Assembly: GCA_963843645.1 (NCBI GenBank)
Contig: CAWJLE010000005.1
Coordinates: 620,001-684,000, forward strand
DNA from: CAWJLE01 sp963843645
GTDB lineage: Bacteria > Chloroflexota > Anaerolineae > DAOTYC01
Length of the DNA stretch: 64,000 nt
Reading direction: 5' to 3'
Of the stretch, positions 56,463 to 64,000 are shown piece after piece. The position numbers and the translations under genes were made by a program. Within the stretch, counting starts at the first letter, position 1. Each line of letters opens with the position of its first letter. Below the pieces are notes generated by a model. That model was not told the origin of the DNA, did no database searches, and saw nothing but the letters and a program-made list of their open reading frames with translations.

Positions 56463-56632
56463 ATTATTGAGTCGCTAACCATTGAGGTCCATGAATGTCA
56501 CCCCCTGAAACGATCATGTTCTCCCTCAACCAGTAACCGCCGGTTGATCTCCCGGTCGGTATCGTCCCGTCCACTGATGCCATTGCTGGCAACCCAATTG
56601 CACACGTTCCGTGTGAAATCGGAGGACAGAAG

Positions 56633-58045
56633 ATGAAGCTTTCGAAAGTACTCTCTATCGTTGCGATTGTGTCGTTGCTCATCACCGGCATAGCCGTGTC
56701 CACACATAATTTCGGAAGCATGACCGCAACCGAAGTGACGGCGGCGGAGTTGCAGGATTCCCGATCTGCGGCGGTTCCGGTCCAGGTTGCGCCGGTAACG
56801 ACTGGGCCTGTCCAGACTGCGCTGAGCTACTCGGGCAGTGTTGTCGTGCAGGACCAGGTCAGCGTTTTACCAAAAGTCAGCGGCCGGCTGACGGAGCTGA
56901 CCGTCGACATTGGGGACCGAGTCACCAAAGGCGCGATCATCGCCAAGATCGATACGGATCAGCCGACGGCGCAACTGCTGCAGGCGTACGCTTCGCTGTA
57001 TTCCGCACGCGCGAAGCTGGCCCAGATGCAGGAAGGACCGCGAAGTGAGCAGGTCAATCAGGCTGCAGCGAGTCTCGCAAATGCTCAGGCCAAATTAGAT
57101 AGCATCAAGCGCCCCCTTGACCAGAACCAGATCGACATGGCTAAGGCCGGCGAGGTGTCCGCGCGGGCTGCATTGCAGCAGGCGCAGGCCAACTACGATA
57201 AGATCGCCTGGTTTGACGGCAAGGGCACCTCGCAGCAAGCGCTGGCTCTGCAGCAAGCGACGACGGCCTACGAATCCGCAAAGGCGAACTACCAGGAGCA
57301 GTTGGCCGGCGCTCACGAAGAGGACATTCGGGCCCAGCAGGCTGTCGTGCAGCAAGCTCAGGCTGCACTTACCCTGGCGAAGGTCCCTTATCGCGATACC
57401 GATTTCCAGCTCGCCCAGGCAAGCGTGCTGCAAGCGCAGGCGGTGGTCTACGGCGCTCAACTGCAGCTGAAAGAGTGTACGGTCCTCGCTCCCTTCGACG
57501 GTGAGATTGCCACCGCACCGGTGGTCGTCGGGGCCATCGTCGGGCCGTCCGTGCCGATCGTGTCGATGGTGTCGTCGGCAGTTGAGGTAGACGTCAAGGT
57601 AGAAGAGGCGCGCATCGGGCAGATCGGCGTTGGACAGCCGGTGACTCTCACTGTGGCAGCGTATCCGGGCGAGACGTTCACCGGCAACATCAGTCGCATC
57701 TCTCCGACGGCCGATCCCACCGACCGGACGTTCCTGGTTCGGATTATTCCGAATCAACAAAACGGCCAGCTCAAGGGCGGCATGTTCGCTGACGCTCAGC
57801 TGATCGTTTCGCAGCAGGCCAATGCGTTGCTGGTGCCCCGCACTGCCGTAATGACCGAAAGCGGTCGATCCTACGTGATGGTCGTCGCCGACGGACAGGT
57901 TCAGCGCCGTGACGTCGAACTGGGCATGACGCGAGGCGACCAGGTGCAGATCTGCTCCGGACTGGTTCTCGGCGAGCAAGTCGTGTCGACCGGTCAGAAG
58001 AGCCTCAACAGCGGGGATCTGGTCAAGAGCGTAGCGCAGGGCTGA
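56633..58045 (+). CDS. RND efflux periplasmic adaptor (HlyD/MFP family)
   Basis: 470 residues, intact; ATG 56633 with GGAGGACAG upstream. An N-terminal helix or signal (LSIVAIVSLLITGIAVS) is followed by lipoyl-like halves (VVQDQVSVLPKVSGRLTELTVDIGDRVTKGAIIAKIDT and QLKECTVLAPFDGEIATAPVVVGAIV). Between them is a long alpha-hairpin of Gln/Ala repeats, and beta-barrel and membrane-proximal domains follow to the C-terminus. It links the RND pump to an outer part of the envelope. The partner gene follows 70 bases downstream. Confidence 0.92.
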   Translation: MKLSKVLSIVAIVSLLITGIAVSTHNFGSMTATEVTAAELQDSRSAAVPVQVAPVTTGPVQTALSYSGSVVVQDQVSVLPKVSGRLTELTVDIGDRVTKGAIIAKIDTDQPTAQLLQAYASLYSARAKLAQMQEGPRSEQVNQAAASLANAQAKLDSIKRPLDQNQIDMAKAGEVSARAALQQAQANYDKIAWFDGKGTSQQALALQQATTAYESAKANYQEQLAGAHEEDIRAQQAVVQQAQAALTLAKVPYRDTDFQLAQASVLQAQAVVYGAQLQLKECTVLAPFDGEIATAPVVVGAIVGPSVPIVSMVSSAVEVDVKVEEARIGQIGVGQPVTLTVAAYPGETFTGNISRISPTADPTDRTFLVRIIPNQQNGQLKGGMFADAQLIVSQQANALLVPRTAVMTESGRSYVMVVADGQVQRRDVELGMTRGDQVQICSGLVLGEQVVSTGQKSLNSGDLVKSVAQG

Positions 58046-58114
58046 CGACAGTTGGCTTCAATCGAATCTAAGTAAACACGCTTCTGCATTTGTGGTAGCT
58101 TGAGGAGTCTGTAA

Positions 58115-61100
58115 ATGAGTGGTCTTACGCGTTTGGCCATCAAGCGCCCCTTGACCATGCTCATGCTTATCTTGGGCCTGGTCATTCTGGGCTTGCGTGG
58201 CTATAGCATGCTCAATGTGGATCGTTACCCGAAGATCAATCTCCCGTACGTGGCGGTCATTGTCACGTACTCGGGTGCTGCACCTGAAGACATCGAGAGC
58301 GAGGTCGTGAAGCCGATTGAGGATGCGGTGGCCGGCGTTTCCGGAGTGGATACGTTGTCCTCGACGTCCAAAGAAAGCGTCGGCATGGTCCAGATTGCCT
58401 TCAAGGAGGGTGTGGACGGCGACCAGGCGGCGACCGATGTCGAGCGCGCGGTTAACAGCATCAAGTCTTCGCTGCCATCCGATGCGGGCGAGCCGACGAT
58501 CGTGAAGGCTGACATCAACGCTTTGGCGATGATGAATATCGTTCTGAGCGGAAAGGACGCCTCGCTCGAGGAGCTATACCGTGTGGCCGATGAAGTCGTG
58601 AAGCCGCGGCTCCAGGCCTCCACCGGCGTTGCCGCCGTGAGCGTGTCCGGCGGTCTGGAGCGTGAGATTCAGGTTCAGGTGGACCCAACCAAGATGTCGG
58701 GGTACCAGGTGAGCCTGTCGCAAGTGGGCAATGCATTGGCGCGTGAGAACGTCGACGTGCCTTCGGGCGCGATCTCGGCCGGCCCCAGTCGGACGGCCAT
58801 CCGCTCGCTGGGCCGCTTCTCCAGCCTCGAGGAAATCGGAAACGTCATCGTCACCTCCGGCTCAAAGCGCGTGTATCTCAAGGACCTTTCTACGGTAGCG
58901 GACACGCACAAAGAGATCGAAGAGATCCTGCGCTTGAACGGCCAGGAGACGGTGGGACTGTCGATTACCAAAGCAGTCCGATGCCAACGCCATTCAGACG
59001 TCCCAAAGCGTGCACAACACCTTGACTCAGTTGGAGAAAACGCTGCCGGAGGGGATGAAGTTCACCATCGTCAACGATGATTCGGAATTTACTCGGGCCT
59101 CCGTGGACGCGGTGCAGAAGGACTTGATACTGGCTGTAATCATCACCGGTATCGTGTTGCTGTTGTTCCTGCACCAGTGGCGCAGCACGCTCATCGTTTT
59201 GCTGGCTGTGCCTGACGTCGCTCATCTCGACCTTCCTGGTGATGTTTGCGGTGGGCTTTACGCTGGACATGCTGAGCCTGATGGCCCTGGCGTTAACCAT
59301 CGGTATTCTGGTCGACGACTCTATCGTCGTTCTCGAAAACATCCATCGCCACCTGGCCGATGGAGAGCCGCCGGCGGAAGCGGCGTTCAACGGCCGGGCG
59401 GAAATCGGCATGGCGGCGTTGGCCATCACTTTCTGCGACGTCGTCGTGTACCTGCCGGTGGCCTTCATGTCCGGTATCATCGGCCAGTTCTTCCGTGAGT
59501 ACGGTGTCACCATCGCGACGGCCACGTTGTTTTCGCTGTTCATCTCGTTCACGCTGACGCCGATGCTGGCCTCGCGCTGGCTCAAGAGCGGCCATCACGA
59601 AACGAGGGGATTGTTCAGCGGGTTCGTCAACGCGTGGGAGTCCGGTTACGACCGCCTGGCCAATACCTATGCACGCGTGCTGGACTGGACTCTGTACCGC
59701 CGGCCCCTGGTTCTCGCGATCTCTTTGATCGCTTTGGTGGTCGCTATCGCTTTCATTCCGCTTCGCTGGCTCGGCGCCGAGTTCATGCCGAACGAGGACG
59801 GCAACCAATTTACGGTGAGCCTCCAGATGCCCGCCGGCAGCTCGCTGGACGCAACCAACCAGGCGTACTCGCAGGCCGAGGCGATGCTCGAGAAGATTCC
59901 GGAAGCGGAGAGCGTGTTGGCCCGCGTGGGGTCCCGCGGTGGGTCTTTCTTCGGCTCGCAAGGCGTCACGGGCTCGAGCAGTCACCGTAATGCTGGCCGA
60001 CAAGAACGAACGCACACGGTCGGTGTTTGCGATAACGGACGCCATGCGTGCAGAAGATGCAAGCAGATTCCGGACGCGAATATCCAGATCTCCACATCTA
60101 CGCTTCATGGGCGGAGGGATGGGCGCAGGCCTGACGCTGCAGGTTGAAGGTCCGGACATGGATACGCTCATCAACTTGTCCAATCAAATCGCGGAGGTCA
60201 TGCGCGGCGTTCCCGGTGTGGCTGACGTGCGCAACAGCGATGCCGAGCGCTCGCCTGAGCTTCAGGCGACGGGTGGACCGGGGCCGGTTGAACGATCGGG
60301 CTTAACGGCGGCGGAAGTTGGTGGGGCTTTGCGTACTGCCCTGGCCGGCGCCCAGGTGTCGACTTTCAAGCGCCCGGGTGAGGATCGGGTCGACCTGACG
60401 CTGATCGCGAACGAGACGACCCGGAGCGACATCACCCTGTTGCAGCGACTGCCGCTGAAGTTCAATGGCGGTACTCCGATCAACCTGGGCCAGGTGGCGA
60501 CGCTCGAACAGGCGGATGCTCCGGCGCAGATCAAGCGGTTCAATCGCCAGCGCGAGCTGACTCTGACCTCCGCCGTCGTCGGCCGCAGTATTGGTGACGT
60601 CGCGAACGATGTAGACAAAGCGATCGCGCAGAACGTCCAGATGCCGCCTGGGTACCGGATTGAGCAGCGCGGCTCGGTCGGAAGAGATGAACACCGCGTT
60701 CGGCCGATCTGGTCTCGGCTCTGGGGCTGTCGATCATCCTGATCTACATGCTGATGGTGGCCTTGTACGAATCGCTGACGCAGCCTCTCGCCATCATGTT
60801 CTCGCTGCCGGTGGCCATGGTCGGCGCGTTTGGCGGGCTGCTTCTTACCGGCAACACGCTCAACATCTTCTCCCTGTTGGGGATCATCATGTTGATGGGC
60901 ATCGTGGTCAAGAACGCCATCCTGTTGGTGGACTTCACCGACATCCTGCGCGAGCGAGGTTATTCGCGCCACAAGGCTTTGGTGGAGGCCGGGCGGTTGC
61001 GGTTGCGCCCCATCCTGATGACGACGTCCGCCATCGTGTTCGCGATGTTCCCGCTCGTTCTGAAGATGGAATCCGGCGCCGAGTCACGCGCTCCGCTGGC

Positions 61101-61313
61101 TGCGGCGGTCATCGGTGGCGTCATCTCTTCGACGCTGTTGACCCTGGTGTTGGTGCCGACCATGTACACGTACCTGGACAGCCTCGAGGGTTTCGTCCGG
61201 CGCAAGATCCTGCGGCAGACGCCGCGTTTCGTAGAGCATCAGGCTCAGACGAAACCGTACCCGGCACTGCGGGGCGTGCGGAGCTGGGTTACGACTCCAG
61301 CGGGGCAAAGTAA
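58115..61313 (+). CDS. RND efflux pump permease (AcrB/MdtB-like; several apparent frameshifts)
   Basis: ATG 58115 opens MSGLTRLAIKRPLTMLMLILGL, the first helix of RND permeases. It continues with PEDIESEVVKPIEDAVAGVSGV and, after shifts near 58975 and 59215, DDSIVVLENIHRHLADGE, whose acidic pair in TM4 drives proton relay. Later pieces are LFISFTLTPMLASRWLKS, QMPAGSSLDATNQ, GVPGVADVRNSDAERSPELQ and IMLMGIVVKNAILLVDF. Shifts are needed near 58975, 59215, 59975, 60055, 60690 and 61255. The full length of about 1065 residues is normal. It is the inner-membrane drug/proton antiporter of the adjacent adaptor. The end is uncertain by some codons. Confidence 0.88.
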
Positions 61314-61326
61314 ACAGCCGGCGCTC

Positions 61327-61409
61327 GGCGATCCACGAACAGGGCGACGAATACACGAATTCCGCCCCGCGGCGGAATTCGTGTATTCGTGTCCTGTTCG
61401 TGGATCGCC
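61327..61409. terminator. Long near-perfect palindrome between convergent genes
   Basis: Arms GGCGATCCACGAACAGG (61327-61343 with 61393-61409) and a 20-bp inner arm (61347-61366 with 61371-61390), loop CCGC. 37 of 40 base pairs match over 83 bases. It lies between the ends of the RND permease and cysS, so it could stop transcription from both sides, or be a MITE-like repeat. Confidence 0.7.
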
Positions 61410-61416
61410 AGTCCTG

Positions 61417-62880
61417 CTACTCCTCCACCTTCCACACTGGCCCATCCGGCCGGTCCTCTATCGTGACGCCAATTTCGGTCAGTTGCTTGCGGATGGCGTC
61501 GGCCAGCGCCCACTGTTTGGCCTCGCGCAGCTTTGCTCGCGTTTCCAGCAGTACTTGCATCAACGGCTCTTCCAGTCCAACGCCGCCCTTCTTCGCGGCC
61601 AGCTCGTCAGGGATGATGCCCAGGATCTGCCCGCCCAGCTCGCGGTACAGGCCGTCGATCTCTGCCAGGCTTTCGTGGCTGAGGGCCTGACCCGAGTTGA
61701 GTAGCGTGTTTACGTCTTTCGACAGGTCGAACAGCTCGGCGATGGCGCCGGCCGTATTGAAATCATCGTCCATCAACTCGAGGAAGCGGGTCTTGTGTTT
61801 GGCCAGCATCTCCTCCAGGGACGCGTCCGCCGGCTCGCCCGGAGCTGCCTTGTCCAGCCGCTCGCGCACCGCCGACACCGTGTTGTACAGGCGCTCCAGC
61901 CCGCTTTGCGCAGCTGCCAGCGCGCCATCGCTGAAATCCGCCGGGGAACGATAGTGTGACGTGAGAATGAAATAGCGGATGACCGCGGGCGGATAGCGCT
62001 TGAACAGGTCCTTAAGAAAGACCGCATTGCCAAGCGACTTGCCCATCTTAACGCCCGTTGATCGTGACCATGTTGTTGAGCAGCCAGTAGCGGGCGAAGG
62101 TCTGCCCGGTCGCTGCCTCGCTTTGCGCCAGCTCGCACTCGTTGTGGGGGAATATATTCTCGAGCCCGCCCCCGTGGATGTCGAAGGTGTCACCCAGGTA
62201 CTTGGTCGACATGGCGGTGCACTCGGCATGCCAGCCGGGATAGCCCCAACCCCAAGGGCTGTTCCACTGCAGGATGTGGCTCGCCTCGGCTCTCTTCCAC
62301 AAGGCGAAATCGGCGGGATCGGTCTTCTCCGGGTTGACCTCGACGCGCGCGCCTTCTTGCAGCTCCTCGACTTTACGACCGGACAGCTTGCCATACTCCG
62401 GCCAGGTGGACACGTCGAAATAGACGGAGCCGTTGGACTCGTACGCGTGGCCTTTGGCCAGCAGCGTCTTCACCAGCTCGATTTGCTCGGGGACGTGAGC
62501 CGCTCGCGCGCGGTGAGATGTCCGGGCGCAAAACGTTCAAGGCGTCCATGTCCTCGAAGTAGGAGCGCATGTACTTCTCCACCAGCTCCATCGGCTGCAG
62601 GCGCTCCAGCGTGGCCCGTCGCAATATCTTGTCCTCGCCGGCGTCGGCGTTGTCGGTCAGGTGGCCCACGTCGGTGATGTTCTGCACGTAGCGCACGCGG
62701 TAACCCAGGTAGCGCAGGTAGCGATTGATCACGTCGAAGGACACGTAGACTCTTGGCGTGGCCGATGTGAGCATTATCGTAGACGGTGGGCCCACAGACG
62801 TACATGCCGACCAGGCCTTCGTGCAAGGGCTTGAACTCTTCTTTTTGTCTAGTCAGGACGTTATACATTTGCAGGGCCAT
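61417..62880 (-). CDS. cysS: Cysteinyl-tRNA synthetase (apparent frameshifts)
   Basis: ATG 62880 opens MALQMYNVLTRQKEEFKPL, followed by VGMYVCGPTVYDNAHIGHAK with the Cys zinc ligand and HIGH motif. After shifts near 62740, 62500 and 62045 come YVSFDVINRYLRYLGY, GYPGWHAECTAMS with the other zinc ligands, and KMGKS in place of KMSKS. The C-terminus is intact to VWKVEE. About 485 residues, normal. It charges tRNA-Cys; a tRNA-Cys gene is at 33845. The start overlaps the gltX stop by 20 bases. Confidence 0.93.
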
Positions 62881-64000
62881 GATTATACTCCTTTTGAATG
62901 CGGTGCAGGCAGCGCTCTTTTCCTAGAAGCACCGCCAATACGACCAGACAGGGCCCCTTCAGGGTGCCTGACAGGGCCGCGCGGATGGGGAACATGACCT
63001 CGCGTCCGGCAATGCCGTGCTGGGTTTTGAATCGGTAGCGCAACGACCGCAGGTACTCGTTGACGACATCGTACGTGAACGGTTCTAGGTCTGGCAGGTC
63101 CGCTGCAAAAGCAGTCAGCACGGTCGTGGCAGCTGAAGCCCGCAGCGCCTGTTCTGCTTCGGGTGTCGGATCGAGCTGGTCCTCGAAAATCGGCCGGCCC
63201 AGCTCGACGACGTCGTGCAGGGTAGCCAGCTCGTCGCGGGCGGCGTTGATGAAGGTTTCGCGCCACTCGGTTTCGCTGAGCGCCGTGCCCTCGTGACGGG
63301 AGACGCCGCCATAAGCAGCCCGAAGGTACGGCTCAGTCAGAGCCGCGACGTCGGCCGCCGATCGCCGTTTCAGGTGCTGCTTATTGAACCAGTCCAGCCG
63401 GTCCAGGTCCAGGATCGAAGGGCTGCGTGACAGGCGATCGAGCGAGAACTGCGCGACCAGTTCGTCCGGCGACAGTACCTCAGCCCGCGCAGTACGCGGC
63501 GACCACCCCAGCAGCGCCAGGTAGTTGACCAGCGCCTCGGGCAGATAGCCCATTTCGCGATAGTGACTCAGATTGCTGGAGCCGATCCGTTTGCTCAGTT
63601 TGGAGCGGTCGCTGTTCAGAATGAGCGGAAGGTGCGCGAACTGTGGCGGCTCCCAGCCGAAGGCCTGATACAGCAGAATGTGCCACGGCGTGCTCGGAAT
63701 CCATTCCTCGCCCCGCAGCACGTGCGTAATCTCCATAAAATGGTCATCGATGACGTTGGCCAGGTGATACGTGGGGTACCCATCCGACTTCAGCAGAATC
63801 GCGTCGTCCAGATCGCGGTTGTTGAAGGTCAGGACCCCGCGTAGTGCATCGGTGAATTCAGTCTGCCCTTCGAGCGGGCTCTTGAGTCGAATGACGGGTG
63901 TGACGCCACGGGCTTCCTCTTTGGCTCGGTCGGCCGGGGTCAGATACCGGCAATGGCCGTCGTATCGCGGCGGCTGGCCCCGCGCGATCATCTCTTGGCG
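62861..64000 (-). CDS. gltX: Glutamyl-tRNA synthetase, N-terminus beyond window
   Basis: 380 visible codons, intact, running off the right edge. VIRLKSPLEGQTEFTDALRG, LLKSDGYPTYHLANVIDDH, HVLRGEEWIPSTPWH and the KMSKS-like KLSKRIGSS identify a class I GluRS. The helical anticodon-binding end is present (DLDRLDWFNKQHLKRRS ... FPIRAALSGTLKGP). The catalytic HIGH motif lies outside the window. It attaches Glu to tRNA-Glu. It overlaps cysS, so the two synthetases are co-transcribed. Confidence 0.93.
   Translation of the reverse strand, partial: RQEMIARGQPPRYDGHCRYLTPADRAKEEARGVTPVIRLKSPLEGQTEFTDALRGVLTFNNRDLDDAILLKSDGYPTYHLANVIDDHFMEITHVLRGEEWIPSTPWHILLYQAFGWEPPQFAHLPLILNSDRSKLSKRIGSSNLSHYREMGYLPEALVNYLALLGWSPRTARAEVLSPDELVAQFSLDRLSRSPSILDLDRLDWFNKQHLKRRSAADVAALTEPYLRAAYGGVSRHEGTALSETEWRETFINAARDELATLHDVVELGRPIFEDQLDPTPEAEQALRASAATTVLTAFAADLPDLEPFTYDVVNEYLRSLRYRFKTQHGIAGREVMFPIRAALSGTLKGPCLVVLAVLLGKERCLHRIQKEYNHGPANV

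Overview
The window looks like one contig of a GC-rich, probably anaerobic member of the Chloroflexota (Anaerolineae-like). This is inferred from the gene set, from secreted proteins ending in a short LPxI-type tail typical of that phylum, and from an hgcAB mercury-methylation pair. Many genes read correctly only if single-base frameshifts are tolerated, including single-copy housekeeping genes (mnmG, cysS). I therefore read most frameshifts as sequencing or assembly errors and give whole-gene coordinates.

Left part, 1-30.4 kb, minus strand: one long, tightly spaced, co-oriented locus of paralogous multidomain proteins. From its 5' end (30.4 kb) to its 3' end (base 1) it encodes a coiled-coil protein with a ParB-like C-terminus, a small Trp-rich protein, and eight proteins that begin with the same ~95-residue N-terminal domain followed by an ~80-residue Ig-like beta module. 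Their C-termini differ: beta-helix (3), FGE-sulfatase/C-type-lectin fold (2), membrane domain (2), unknown (1). Interspersed are three N-terminally membrane-anchored TPR-like proteins that display FGE, CUB-like or Fn3-like domains, an FtsK/SpoIIIE ATPase, a small coiled-coil protein, a vWA-Ig-FGE fusion, a LIM-domain/DA1-type metallopeptidase, a TerY-like vWA protein and a PP2C phosphatase that runs off the left edge. Three FGE domains end in regions whose differences cluster in codons of type NNC with fixed third base, between nearly identical flanks. That is the signature of diversity-generating retroelement (DGR) variable regions. No reverse transcriptase or template repeat is in the window. 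An IS1182-type element with a 6-bp target duplication lies inside the locus, next to a three-way-junction palindrome.

Middle, 30.8-34.1 kb: a zinc-ribbon protein, an AbrB/PIN toxin-antitoxin pair with a palindromic operator on its -10 box, a truncated tyrosine recombinase joined to the PIN gene, and four tRNA genes (Phe, Gly, Cys, Leu) behind a clear promoter.

Right part, plus strand from 34.3 kb: a polysaccharide cluster (flippase, two glycosyltransferases, polyprenyl glycosylphosphotransferase, NDP-sugar epimerase, DUF2142-like membrane protein) with hgcA and hgcB embedded in it, then mnmG. At 45.8-55.1 kb is a tandem family of secreted papain-like peptidases: one with Cys-to-Ser at the nucleophile, one truncated, one normal, and one giant carrying thirteen 95-residue repeats in a 4-unit higher-order array. 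A receiver-domain protein, rlmB (minus), an RND efflux pair, and convergent cysS and gltX (minus) close the window.
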